Shown here: positions 1-8,407 of the stretch, one piece after another
Layout of the letters: each line of letters starts with the position of its first letter
How positions within the stretch are numbered: position 1 is the stretch's first letter
Source: CAADGY01 sp900696665
GTDB taxonomy: Bacteria; Acidobacteriota; Terriglobia; Bryobacterales; Bryobacteraceae
Direction: 5' to 3'
DNA: 60,460 nt
Assembly: GCA_035063885.1 (NCBI GenBank)
Contig: JAPSFM010000022.1
Span: 1-60,460 of the forward strand
Program-made: the position numbers and the translations under genes
Notes under the pieces: model-generated
Databases searched by the model: none
Seen by the model: only the letters and a program-made list of their open reading frames with translations
Told to the model about the DNA's origin: nothing

Positions 1-96
1 GCGAGTGCCGCGGGAGGTGTGCGGCTCGAGGTGAGAGCGCCGCGAAAGGAAGCGGAAACGGATGACTCCCAAGAAAACACGCGTGTTGCTGGCTGA
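1..96 (+). CDS. C-terminal tail of a probable sensor histidine kinase (partial)
   Basis: Reading frame 1 is open from the window edge to a TGA at 94-96. It encodes a tail of about 31 residues beginning SAAGGVRLEVRAP, which resembles the last beta-strand of a histidine-kinase ATPase domain (family endings of the type GTRVEVRVP). It would overlap the following response regulator by 35 bases, a common arrangement for two-component pairs. The identity is inferred from this short match and the neighbour; too little is visible to be sure. Confidence 0.35.
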   Translation, partial: ASAAGGVRLEVRAPRKEAETDDSQENTRVAG

Positions 97-703
97 CGAC
101 CACTCCATTGTCCGGCAGGGTTTCCGCATGATTTTAGCCAGCCAACCGGATTTCGATGTCGTTGGAGAAGCCGCCAACGGCCGCCATGCCGTTGAACTGG
201 CCGCGGAACTGCACCCCGACGTGGTCGTGATGGACGTCTCCATGCCGGAGTTGAACGGCATTGAAGCGACGCGCCGCATCGGTGAAGTCTCGCCCCGTAC
301 GCGTGTGATCGCCCTGAGCATGCACAAAGATGCGGTGTACGTTCGCGAAATTCTCCGGGCTGGCGCTCGCGGCTATCTTCTCAAGGACTCCATGGACACG
401 GACCTGATTGGCGCCGTTCGCGCCGTCGCCCGCGGGGAGGGCTATATCAGCCCCGCCATATCCGATGCGGTCCTGGACGATTACCGGAAGCACGTCAAAG
501 ATCCCCTGGATCTGCTTAGCAGCCGCGAGCGCGAAGTGCTCCAACTGATCGCTGAGGGAAAAACGAACAAGGAAATTGCAAACAGTCTCAAGCTGAGCGT
601 ATACACCGTAGAGGCGCACCGCGGGCGCATCATGGAGAAGCTGAACCTTCACAGCGCCGGCGAAATGGTCCGGTTCGCGATTCGAAATGGACTGATAGAC
701 TGA
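62..703 (+). CDS. NarL/FixJ-type response regulator
   Basis: Two-component response regulator of 213 residues. The N-terminal receiver domain shows the acidic pair DD at residues 12-13, the phospho-acceptor D58 in VVMDVSMP and the conserved lysine in YLLKDS near residue 108. The C-terminal 60 residues are a LuxR-type helix-turn-helix (LSSREREVLQLIAEG, then NKEIA and TVEAHR). On phosphorylation such proteins dimerise and bind promoter DNA. The ATG at 62 follows AAAGGA by 11 bases and overlaps the probable kinase gene. The stop directly abuts the stop of the convergent metalloprotease gene. The target genes cannot be read from the sequence. Confidence 0.93.
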   Translation: MTPKKTRVLLADDHSIVRQGFRMILASQPDFDVVGEAANGRHAVELAAELHPDVVVMDVSMPELNGIEATRRIGEVSPRTRVIALSMHKDAVYVREILRAGARGYLLKDSMDTDLIGAVRAVARGEGYISPAISDAVLDDYRKHVKDPLDLLSSREREVLQLIAEGKTNKEIANSLKLSVYTVEAHRGRIMEKLNLHSAGEMVRFAIRNGLID

Positions 704-2125
704 CTACCAGCCGATATCCCTCAACAGCGGAAAAGTCAAATCGACCGGCGGTGTGAGGCTGAGGGTTATGTCCGGCGTCGCGAACGGCTCCATCAGCTGA
801 TTCGGGTCCAGGGAAACATCCCAGTGAGAAACGGACGACCCGGGCTGGAACGGGTTCGGCGCAAACATGCGCGGATAACCTGCTGTGGTTCCGGACCTGA
901 GCGACGGGTTTCGCTGTAGCGAGACTTGGACGGGACTCACCGCACGGCCGCGGAAGCGTAGCTGTCCGCGAAGAGTCTCTCCCAAAGCCTGTGTGATACC
1001 GAGAGACGGAATCGTGATAGTGGGGTCGCTGCCGCCCATGGCAGGCAATCCTGTGGGAACGTTGTTGGCGATGAGCGCGCCGATGGCGCCGGCGTTCTGA
1101 ACATTCCGGACCTTCACGGTAAACGTACAGCTTCCACGATCGACCAGCGCAATGCGCCCATTGACACTAAACGCGCTTTGCGGCGTCAGCGGTTCACAGG
1201 CATCGAGCGTAGAGGGTCCAACCGCGTCGATAGCGGGCATCAGATATCCGGAGACGCCTGTTGGGGTGACGGGCGGCCCAAATGATGCCGGCTGTGCTTC
1301 GAATGCCCCTACCGGCCGTCCAGGCGGCAGGATTTCCACCTCCGGCCTCAGGCTCAGGACCGCCGTAGCAGCGGACAGAGACGTGCCGCCGGACCACACA
1401 AGGTTATGGGTGTTCACGGCGGAAGCCCGGCGTTCGGCATCCGTCATGTCGAGCCAAATCTTGCGCGTCCTTAAATCGCGCAGATAGACCTCCCAGATGG
1501 AAGGAAGACCCGAGGCACGGGCACCGGTCGAGGCATTGGTGGGTCCCACGGTGAAGCCCAGCCCGTGCGCAAATTCGTGAAGAACCGTCGTCGCCAGGTT
1601 GATCAATCCGCCGGGACTGGATGCATCCAGTCCGTAATACCAGCCGCTGCCCTCGAAACACCCCGTTCTACCCAAGTCGCTGTTGAAAAGAGCGATTACT
1701 TCGAAGCGATCCTCCGGCGGCAAAGCAGGGCCAAAGTCGATATCTGCGAGCTTTTCCGCGAGAGAGATCGGGTACCACGTGTTGGACATTCCCGCGCCGA
1801 AGTTGGCTACGGAGAAGTAAGGCGCCGCCGCCCCCAGAACTGCCGAGTTTACATCGCAGGGAAGCGCATCGAAAAAGGCCAGCACTCGAATAGTCTGGCT
1901 GCTGGTGAGAGTGCTGCCCCAGATATTCGCCACGGACCGGAAGACATTCAGTCTTTGCTGTCCGACCGTGGTGCCGGTGTTGCCGCCCACCGGAACTGCA
2001 GGTGTTGGGTCGTTAAAGCCTTCGCCCGGCGCATCACCGGAAACAATCACTACGCCGGCCGCACCGAAAGCGCATACCGGCCAGCCGGTCAGGACGATCG
2101 ATAACAGCAGACGGCTAGCGGTCAA
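704..2125 (-). CDS. Secreted zinc metalloprotease with inserted PA domain
   Basis: A 473-residue protein with an N-terminal signal peptide (hydrophobic run to about residue 22). The zinc-binding motif HEFAHGLGF lies at residues 183-191; the third ligand of the classic HExxHxxGxxH form is absent at the expected place and must come from elsewhere. A protease-associated (PA) domain follows at about 290-400 (GRIALVDRGSCTF and NAGAIGALIANN). The C-terminus ends in DIGW, a common ending of such secreted proteases. The start is TTG with AAAGGAG seven bases upstream; it overlaps the end of the preceding small gene by 11 bases, so translation is probably coupled to it. Third gene of a PEP-CTERM operon. 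The substrate is unknown. Confidence 0.85.
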   Translation of the reverse strand: MTASRLLLSIVLTGWPVCAFGAAGVVIVSGDAPGEGFNDPTPAVPVGGNTGTTVGQQRLNVFRSVANIWGSTLTSSQTIRVLAFFDALPCDVNSAVLGAAAPYFSVANFGAGMSNTWYPISLAEKLADIDFGPALPPEDRFEVIALFNSDLGRTGCFEGSGWYYGLDASSPGGLINLATTVLHEFAHGLGFTVGPTNASTGARASGLPSIWEVYLRDLRTRKIWLDMTDAERRASAVNTHNLVWSGGTSLSAATAVLSLRPEVEILPPGRPVGAFEAQPASFGPPVTPTGVSGYLMPAIDAVGPSTLDACEPLTPQSAFSVNGRIALVDRGSCTFTVKVRNVQNAGAIGALIANNVPTGLPAMGGSDPTITIPSLGITQALGETLRGQLRFRGRAVSPVQVSLQRNPSLRSGTTAGYPRMFAPNPFQPGSSVSHWDVSLDPNQLMEPFATPDITLSLTPPVDLTFPLLRDIGW

Positions 2126-2507
2126 GTGCTTGCTCCTTTCCGGCCTTTATTCCTTTCTGCGGCTTGCGTGCACACGAATAGGAAAGGCTTCCATCTTTAC
2201 CCCGCGTGACCATGAGGAAATCCATCTCCTCGAGCGGAGTCTGTCTTGCCAGGGCGCCATTGGGCAACTGTCGCATCACCACAGAGGGTACTCGCCGCTG
2301 CGCCGCGCCGAACGAAGGCGCGAGTTCCGGCGCTTCCGGAGGACGCATCAGCCCGGTGACAGGATCACGAAACACCCTTCGTCCGGATGTCTCGCGGCTT
2401 TGCTCACGCTTTGTGGCCTTCTCCGGCGAATCATTTTGCGGACCGGCGGGTAACACCATGCTCCCGCATAAGCCGAGAAATAGAATAATCTGTCCGGTAA
2501 TTCTCAC
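2115..2507 (-). CDS. Small exported protein of a PEP-CTERM operon
   Basis: A 130-residue protein with a signal peptide (VRITGQIILFLGLCGSMVL). A charged, proline-rich middle follows, then a conserved-looking C-terminal stretch around VMRQLPNG and VTRGKDGSLSYSC. I chose the GTG start at 2507 because it overlaps the TGA of the upstream PEP-CTERM gene as GTGA and has GAGGAA just before it; a longer frame to 2609 would run deep into that gene. Size, export signal, the dGSLSysC motif and the position directly behind a PEP-CTERM gene recall the small post-PEP-CTERM-1 proteins. That match is from memory and is an inference. No enzymatic function is evident. Confidence 0.65.
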   Translation of the reverse strand: MRITGQIILFLGLCGSMVLPAGPQNDSPEKATKREQSRETSGRRVFRDPVTGLMRPPEAPELAPSFGAAQRRVPSVVMRQLPNGALARQTPLEEMDFLMVTRGKDGSLSYSCARKPQKGIKAGKEQALDR

Positions 2508-3202
2508 AACGATTCCTCTCTTTGCTGTTTGCTCCTGGCCCTCAAGGCAAAGAAAAAGCCTAACCCCGCGCTGAGTAGAATTGCCGATGCCGGTTCGGGG
2601 ACGATCCACACCGAATCAAGACCAATTGTCGAGCCGTTCACGGTGTTGTCCGGAACAAAATAGCGGAATCCGATACGGCCTTCTAATGGTGAGCTCAACG
2701 CGGAAAATGCATAGCTGTATTCGGTCCACACGGTGGGATATCCGGCATCGTCCAGAGTGGGATTAATGGAGAGCAGCAACGTCGCAAAGTCCCCGGCTGA
2801 AAATGGCGTCGAGCCGACGTTAGTGCTGGCGCCGCTACCACTGAGGCGCACTTCCAGGCGGTCCGGGAACCCGGGAACATCCTCGCCGATAGTCCAGAAC
2901 CGGAGAACGCTTTGGGGCTTCAGCGTCAATACGGGAGTCAACAGCCAAGAACTGATATCTCCCGGATCACCGGCATTTTCGAAATTCGCCTGGGCATAGG
3001 AATCGGGGGATCCGGCCTGCGCCGCGAATACGCTCGTGCCCTGGAACCACCCTTCCGGCGTCGCGCCACCAGCGGTGCTATTGTTTACGATGACCCACCC
3101 TGGTAGGTTGTCGAGATCGGCAAATCCTTCCACCAGAAATGGCGCTGCTTGTAATGAAACACTCAGGCCGAGATAGAGTGCCATTCTTGAGAAAAAGTTC
3201 AA
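2504..3202 (-). CDS. PEP-CTERM sorting-domain protein
   Basis: A 232-residue secreted protein with an N-terminal signal peptide (cleavage near LQA-AP). The beta-rich central region resembles choice-of-anchor J type lectin-like domains (SWLLTPVLTL, LRFWT). The C-terminus is a textbook PEP-CTERM signal: the motif VPEPAS, a hydrophobic helix, then a basic tail starting RARSKQQ. Exosortase recognises this signal and sorts the protein to the envelope; no exosortase gene lies in this window. The start is TTG with GGAGG six bases upstream, which decides it. First gene of a coupled three-gene operon. Confidence 0.88.
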   Translation of the reverse strand: MNFFSRMALYLGLSVSLQAAPFLVEGFADLDNLPGWVIVNNSTAGGATPEGWFQGTSVFAAQAGSPDSYAQANFENAGDPGDISSWLLTPVLTLKPQSVLRFWTIGEDVPGFPDRLEVRLSGSGASTNVGSTPFSAGDFATLLLSINPTLDDAGYPTVWTEYSYAFSALSSPLEGRIGFRYFVPDNTVNGSTIGLDSVWIVPEPASAILLSAGLGFFFALRARSKQQREESL

Positions 3203-3339
3203 TGTACACCTCCGGGATTTTCTGCTCCAGCATTCGGCGTTGGTCCATTGTGAAGTGAGATTTCATATCTGTCAACGGGTAAAGGGCACAAATTCCCCGG
3301 GAATGTGCAGTCAATTTCGGGAGCGGAAAGGCAGCCGCC

Positions 3340-4419
3340 TCAGCGCCAGCGGAAGATTCGGAGGGCGACGAAAAAACTGAGCAGGCCCCAGGCGGTTATG
3401 ATTGCGAGTGGCCAGAACATACCGGCGAGCGGCGTTCCCTGAAGCATATTCGCCCGCAGCGTATCGATCACCGCGGTGAGCGGCAGCGCGCGGATGAACG
3501 GCAGCACCGATTCGGGAAAGCGTTCTGCCGAAAAGAACACGCCCGAGAGAATCCACATCGGCAGCATGACGAAGTTCATCAGGCCGGAGGCGGCTTCGAT
3601 GGTTTGCGCCCTGGAAGCGATCAACAGTCCCAACGCGCTAAACATGAGCGAGGCAACCAGACACAGCAGAGCCAATTCCCCCACCGATCCGCGCAGCGGG
3701 ACATGGAAGATCCAGACAGCGAAGCCCACCAGCGCCGCCACCTCAAACGAGAGCAGAACCAGGCGGGAAAGCAGGAACGACAGCAGATATTCCCAGCGCC
3801 GCATGGGTGAAGCCACCAGGCGTTTCAACAGCTTCTTCCGCCTCGCATCCACCACAGCGAACCCGAGACCCCATATACCGCTGCCCATCAGGTTCATTCC
3901 CAGGAGTCCCGGCACAACGAAATCGATATAGCGGGAACCGGGCTCGCGCACAATGTCGTCGGATGTCTGCACCAGGTCCGCGGCTCCCGCGGCACGTTGC
4001 AATGCCCGGTCTACCAGAAGACGCGCGGTACGCGCTTCGGGATTTGTATCGTCGTAGCGGTAAACGACGCCTTCTTCGCCAGGCAGGACCAGAAGCGCAA
4101 TCCTCCCGGTACTCAGACCGGTTTCGCCGGTGGAGCGGTCCATGATTTGAACCGACAAGCGCTTCTCACGGCTGAGCGCGGCGGATACCGTCGCTTCCAC
4201 CGCACCGACTTTCAGAACTTCCGCCGGCTGGTTGCGGAACGCTATTCCAAGCCCTCCCGTTAGCAAAACCGGGAAAACGAAAACCCAGAAAACCGCCTCC
4301 GGCTCGCGCCAGAATTCGCGGAACCGCACCATAGTGAGCTGGACGAGAGACCGGCCGGCAATACCCTCGCCGGATTGGGGCACGCCGTTCACCGCAGTTG
4401 CTTTCATCGATTCATTCAT
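3340..4419 (-). CDS. ABC-2 type transporter permease
   Basis: Membrane subunit of an ABC-2 exporter, about 359 residues. One transmembrane segment (WVFVFPVLLTGGLG) is followed by an extracytoplasmic domain of roughly 130 residues, then five hydrophobic helices towards the C-terminus, the usual layout of this family. The frame is open upstream to 4746, but that stretch lies in the ATPase gene. The ATG at 4419 overlaps the ATPase stop by 8 bases, with a second in-frame ATG at 4407. It pairs with the ATPase just upstream to form the exporter. The substrate is unknown; drugs, lipids or polysaccharide are possible. Confidence 0.88.
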   Translation of the reverse strand: MNESMKATAVNGVPQSGEGIAGRSLVQLTMVRFREFWREPEAVFWVFVFPVLLTGGLGIAFRNQPAEVLKVGAVEATVSAALSREKRLSVQIMDRSTGETGLSTGRIALLVLPGEEGVVYRYDDTNPEARTARLLVDRALQRAAGAADLVQTSDDIVREPGSRYIDFVVPGLLGMNLMGSGIWGLGFAVVDARRKKLLKRLVASPMRRWEYLLSFLLSRLVLLSFEVAALVGFAVWIFHVPLRGSVGELALLCLVASLMFSALGLLIASRAQTIEAASGLMNFVMLPMWILSGVFFSAERFPESVLPFIRALPLTAVIDTLRANMLQGTPLAGMFWPLAIITAWGLLSFFVALRIFRWR

Positions 4420-5356
4420 CCCGAAGGCGTCTTCCGGTGAGCGCAACGAAGACATCTTCCAGCGTGGGAGAATGCGTGCGCAATTCACTGAGCTCGATGC
4501 CCTGCCCCGCCAGATGCTCGAACAACGCCGGAACGGAGCGGTGAAGTTCGGATACGGACAACCGGTAAAGCCCGTTCTCCGCGTGCGCGCCGCGAACGCC
4601 TTCGAGCGCCGCCAGCGTGGAAAGCTCCAAAGGCCCAGTAACACCGTTGAACGCAAATTCGACGACGTGGCCAATTCCGATGGAGGCGATGAGTTCGCGC
4701 GGTGTTCCCAGCGCCATGATGCGGCCGTGATCGATAATCGCGACACGATCGCAAAGGCGTTCGGCTTCCTCCATGTAGTGCGTCGTCAGAATGATCGTCC
4801 GGCCGGAGTGCTTCAACTGCGCGACCAGTTCCCATACCTGCCGGCGCGCCTGCGGATCGAGACCGGTTGTCGGTTCGTCGAGAAATAGCAGATCCGGGTT
4901 GCCGGCCAAGGCGCAGGCCAGCGCGAGGCGCTGCTTTTGCCCGCCGGAAAGTCCCATGACTCTCGCCGCGCGCTTTTCCTCCAGGCGGACGGCTGCAATC
5001 AGGTCGAAGACGGAAGGTCCGCTGCGGTAAAAGCTTCGGAACAGGCGCAACGTCTCCTCCACGGTCAGCTTGTCCGAAAACTGTGTCTCCTGAAGCTGGA
5101 TGCCGATGCGCTGGCGCAATTCATCTGCATTATGGCGCCAGGAGAGGCCCAGAAGTTCCACTTCGCCGGCGTCCGGCCGGGTAAGCCCCTCGCAGATTTC
5201 TATCGTCGTGGTCTTGCCGGCGCCGTTCGGGCCGAGCAATCCCAGGCATTCACCATTGGACGCGCCCACGTCGATGCCGTCGACGGCGACGACGTTCCCG
5301 AACGATTTCCGGAGCCCGCGGATAGACAGTGATAACGGTGTGACCGGCGCCTCCAT
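4412..5356 (-). CDS. ABC transporter ATP-binding protein
   Basis: Cytoplasmic nucleotide-binding subunit, 314 residues, of the CcmA/DrrA exporter type. Walker A is GPNGAGKTT, the signature is LSGGQKQRL, Walker B with the following D-loop is LLFLDEPTTGLD, and the H-loop is TTHYMEEAE. The C-terminal 80 residues after the ATPase core match the usual extension of this subfamily. It overlaps the permease start by 8 bases. The aminotransferase gene ends 54 bases upstream, so the three may be co-transcribed. Confidence 0.93.
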   Translation of the reverse strand: MEAPVTPLSLSIRGLRKSFGNVVAVDGIDVGASNGECLGLLGPNGAGKTTTIEICEGLTRPDAGEVELLGLSWRHNADELRQRIGIQLQETQFSDKLTVEETLRLFRSFYRSGPSVFDLIAAVRLEEKRAARVMGLSGGQKQRLALACALAGNPDLLFLDEPTTGLDPQARRQVWELVAQLKHSGRTIILTTHYMEEAERLCDRVAIIDHGRIMALGTPRELIASIGIGHVVEFAFNGVTGPLELSTLAALEGVRGAHAENGLYRLSVSELHRSVPALFEHLAGQGIELSELRTHSPTLEDVFVALTGRRLRDE

Positions 5357-5410
5357 AAGCCAGTATTTTTCCAGGTGGAGCCAACGTTCAACCGGGGGTA
5401 AACAAAAAGT

Positions 5411-6739
5411 TCACGCCTTGGCCAGCTTCGACCGGTGCGCCCATACCTTCTCAAAAGCTTGAGCGTATTGTTCGATTAACTCGGACGCTTCATCGTGAAA
5501 TACTGGAAGGCGCACCGCCTGCGCGTTCACTTGCGTGGTGCCATGCAGGTCCTGGGGAATCACGACGGGGTGGTGCCACCACTTCGCTTCGGAATAGAGC
5601 TTATAACGATGCTGCTCGTCGTAGGCGCCGGGGCTGGCTTGAACGCCTTCGGCCCGCAGTGCTTTGAGCAGTTCCGCTTTCGGTGCGCCGGCCTTCTTTT
5701 CGTCTATGAAAATCATGTTGCTCGCCCAGTAGACGCGTTTAGCATCGGGGCGAGTATGTGGATAGGAAACGCCCGGCAACTCCGACAGGCGCCGGTTCAG
5801 CTTCTGAAGCTGCCCATCCACCAGGGCATTGTGCCCGTCCATTTTGCGTAACTGCCTGCGGGCGAGGGCCGCGGCCAATGGATGGATGCGCAGTTTCGGA
5901 CCCATGCCTGTGCCTTGATAGATGCGATAGGCGCTGTCCGGTGGAAAGCTGTTCGGGAGTTCGTAATTCCCGAACATGGTGGCGCGTTCGTAGTGCTCGC
6001 GTGTTTGGTACACCCCGGCTCCGCCTTCAATGGAGGGTAGGATTTTGCTGCCCTGGAAGCTGAAAACTCCGATCGAGCCCCATGTCCCCATGGGCTTGCC
6101 TTTCAGCGAAGCGCCCTGCGCCTGTGCGGCATCTTCCACAACGATCAGCCCATGCTGCTTGGCGAAATCGGAGATCTCGTCCATGTCGCAGGGATTGCCA
6201 AACGAGTGCATCGGCAGAACAGCCTTTATCCGGCTGTTCAGACGCTTCCTGGCATAGGCAAGATCGAACGTCATCGTGCGCGGGTTGATATCGACGAAAA
6301 CCGGAACGTAGCCGAAGAAGTGCATCGGAGCAGTTGTGGCCCAGGCCGTGTAGGAGGGCGCGAGAATCTCGCTGCCAGCAGGCAGGCCGAGCGCGAAGAA
6401 CATCGACATTAGCGCGCTGGTGCCGTTCATGTGCGCCTTGACGTACGGCGCGCCCAGATGCTGTTGCAGTTCTTTTTCGAGCGCCGGAATTTCGGGGTAC
6501 CAGCCGTTACTGTCGAGCAGGTCTGCCACCGCTTTTTTCTCTTCCGCGCCATAACGGGGCCATTTGATGATGGCGGCAGTCTTTTCAGACGGAAACGTCA
6601 CAGCCTTCGGACCGCCCGAAAGCGCGAGCGTTTCATGCGACCGCGCGTTGAGCGATTGCGCTCCCAGCCCCGCCGCCGCGGCGGCCCCCGCCTGAACAAA
6701 ACTCCGCCGCGTTTTGCCGCGCCGATCGAATTCCTGCAT
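5411..6739 (-). CDS. Tat-exported DegT/DnrJ/EryC1/StrS family aminotransferase
   Basis: PLP-dependent fold-type I enzyme of 442 residues, related to sugar aminotransferases. It opens with a twin-arginine signal (TRRSFVQAGAAAAAGLG at residues 10-26) followed by the family start LSGGPKAVTFP. PLP-binding features are the catalytic K232 in FSFQGSKILP and D203 in VEDAAQAQG. A Tat signal on a PLP enzyme implies export of the folded holoenzyme, which is unusual because the family normally works on nucleotide sugars in the cytoplasm. A second such protein lies at 23497-24810. The substrate cannot be inferred. Confidence 0.88.
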   Translation of the reverse strand: MQEFDRRGKTRRSFVQAGAAAAAGLGAQSLNARSHETLALSGGPKAVTFPSEKTAAIIKWPRYGAEEKKAVADLLDSNGWYPEIPALEKELQQHLGAPYVKAHMNGTSALMSMFFALGLPAGSEILAPSYTAWATTAPMHFFGYVPVFVDINPRTMTFDLAYARKRLNSRIKAVLPMHSFGNPCDMDEISDFAKQHGLIVVEDAAQAQGASLKGKPMGTWGSIGVFSFQGSKILPSIEGGAGVYQTREHYERATMFGNYELPNSFPPDSAYRIYQGTGMGPKLRIHPLAAALARRQLRKMDGHNALVDGQLQKLNRRLSELPGVSYPHTRPDAKRVYWASNMIFIDEKKAGAPKAELLKALRAEGVQASPGAYDEQHRYKLYSEAKWWHHPVVIPQDLHGTTQVNAQAVRLPVFHDEASELIEQYAQAFEKVWAHRSKLAKA

Positions 6740-6832
6740 GCCGCTTGCCTCCTAACTATTCCTAACGCTATCAATAGCCGCGCCCGGTGACAAGCCCAGC
6801 AAAACCGAAATCACCCCTGGTCAGGCCATTGT

Positions 6833-6862
6833 TTGACACGTATTCTCGCCCACCCTTACACT
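6833..6862 (+). promoter_or_regulatory. Sigma-70 type promoter for the DUF507-ribokinase pair
   Basis: A perfect -35 hexamer TTGACA at 6833-6838 and TACACT at 6857-6862 (4 of 6 matches to TATAAT) are separated by 18 bases. Transcription would start near 6869, just ahead of GAGGAG and the ATG at 6897. Inferred from sequence only. Confidence 0.45.
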
Positions 6863-6896
6863 GAATCTTGATTTAGAGGAGCTGATCCGCTCACAG

Positions 6897-7484
6897 ATGC
6901 TACTTGCGAGAGAGTTTATCGCCTACCTGTCCCGCCAGATCGTAACGAAACTAGCACCGCAAATTTTAGAAGTTGCCTCCGCAGAGTCCGCCGCGGCCAT
7001 GATCGGCGACATCATCACTGAAGAGCTCGCAGTAGAAGACAAGCTCAACGACGAGGTCCGCGAGATTCTGAGCGAATATAGCGAATATATGCGTCGCGAG
7101 GGCGTCAGCTACCAGGAGATGTTCCGGCGCATCAAGAACACGCTCATCACGCAGCGGAAGGTGATACGGGCCTCAGGCCGGGATACAGGAGACCAGATGA
7201 AGCTGTCACGGGACAAGATCAACGATCTTTCCCACAAGCTGGTAACCGCCATCCGTAAGTCACGCGAGTTCCGACTGAAGCGCGACCCCAATGAGGTCCG
7301 GCTGGAAATTGTCCGCGCCGTCTCCGAGCTGCTTACCGTGGAAGAGAAGGTAGACCGTGCGGCCCGGCAGAAAATCCGTTCTCAGAAGCGGGAGATTCCC
7401 GAGGGCACGGAGGAGTGGGATCTGCTGCACAAACGCTACTATGCCGAGGAGTTGAAGAAGTTCGGCATAGAACTATCCCGATGA
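6897..7484 (+). CDS. Tandem DUF507 family protein
   Basis: A 195-residue, highly charged helical protein consisting of two DUF507-like units. The N-terminal copy begins MLLAREFIAYLSRQIV and the C-terminal copy begins MKLSRDKINDLSHKLV near residue 101, ending in the family signature KIRSQKREIPEG followed by WDLLHKRYYAEEL. Single-copy DUF507 proteins are about 90 residues, so this is a duplication/fusion. The function is unknown. GAGGAG lies about 15 bases before the ATG, a long spacing, so an upstream CTG start is not excluded. The stop overlaps the ribokinase start as ATGA. Confidence 0.85.
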   Translation: MLLAREFIAYLSRQIVTKLAPQILEVASAESAAAMIGDIITEELAVEDKLNDEVREILSEYSEYMRREGVSYQEMFRRIKNTLITQRKVIRASGRDTGDQMKLSRDKINDLSHKLVTAIRKSREFRLKRDPNEVRLEIVRAVSELLTVEEKVDRAARQKIRSQKREIPEGTEEWDLLHKRYYAEELKKFGIELSR

Positions 7485-8407
7485 AGCCTATCGTCTGCGT
7501 CGTTGGCAGCCTCAACATGGATTTTGTCGTGAAGGTGGACCACCTTCCGGCTCCCGGTGAAACCGTTCTTGGGCGGGACTTTCAGATGTTTCCAGGAGGC
7601 AAAGGCGCCAACCAGGCGTGTGCCGCGGGAAAACTCGGCTCCTCGGTGGACGTGCGGATGGTGGGGCGGGTTGGCTATGACGCCTTTGCCGATCATCTGA
7701 AGGCAAGTCTGTCAGCAGCCGGCGTCGACGTCACCTACGTGCACGCCACACAATCCCAGCCCACCGGGATAGCCCTGATCTGGGTGGAATCGGCCGGGCA
7801 GAACTCTATTGTGGTGGCTGCAGGCGCCAATAACGAACTCGCTGCCTCGGAAGTGGAAGCTCTGCGTGCGGCAATGCGTGATGCCCGGTATGTGCTGTTT
7901 CAACTGGAGACGCCCCTCGATACGGTGGAAGCCGCGCTGAAGCTGGCCCGCGAGGAGGGAGCAAAAACTATTCTCGATCCGGCCCCGGCGCAGCCCCTCT
8001 CCCTCGATTTGCTGCGCCTGGCCGACATCCTCACACCCAATGAGACCGAAGCCTGTATCCTGCTCGGGCGCGCTGTTAGACACGTGGAATTAAGCGATGT
8101 GCCCGTCCTGGCGAACCAGCTTCGCTCGATGGGCCCGCAGTCGGTGGTGCTGAAGCTGGGGGAGAAGGGCTGCTACTACGACGACGGCGTCAAACAGATC
8201 CACAGCCCCGGCTTTCCCGTGAAAGCGTGCGATACAACGGCGGCTGGTGACACGTTCAACGGTGCCCTGGCCATCGCGCTCGCGGAAGGCCAGCCTATCG
8301 AGACGGCACTGCGTTTCGCCAACCGTGCGGCGGCCATCTCTATCACGCGGATCGGCGCCCAGGCTTCCATCCCCTCACGGATGGAAGTAGACCAGTTTTC
8401 CGGCTGA
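7481..8407 (+). CDS. rbsK: Ribokinase
   Basis: PfkB-family sugar kinase of 308 residues that phosphorylates D-ribose to ribose 5-phosphate with ATP. The N-terminal motif VVGSLNMDFVVKVDHLPAPGE and GGKGANQA bind sugar. The C-terminal PfkB signature DTTAAGDTFNGALA carries the catalytic aspartate and anion hole. The start at 7481 (MKPIVCVVG) was chosen because it overlaps the DUF507 stop as ATGA and fits the family; the frame is open further upstream. No ribose transporter is adjacent, so the ribose may come from nucleoside turnover. The stop directly abuts the stop of the convergent membrane-protein gene. Confidence 0.9.
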   Translation: MKPIVCVVGSLNMDFVVKVDHLPAPGETVLGRDFQMFPGGKGANQACAAGKLGSSVDVRMVGRVGYDAFADHLKASLSAAGVDVTYVHATQSQPTGIALIWVESAGQNSIVVAAGANNELAASEVEALRAAMRDARYVLFQLETPLDTVEAALKLAREEGAKTILDPAPAQPLSLDLLRLADILTPNETEACILLGRAVRHVELSDVPVLANQLRSMGPQSVVLKLGEKGCYYDDGVKQIHSPGFPVKACDTTAAGDTFNGALAIALAEGQPIETALRFANRAAAISITRIGAQASIPSRMEVDQFSG

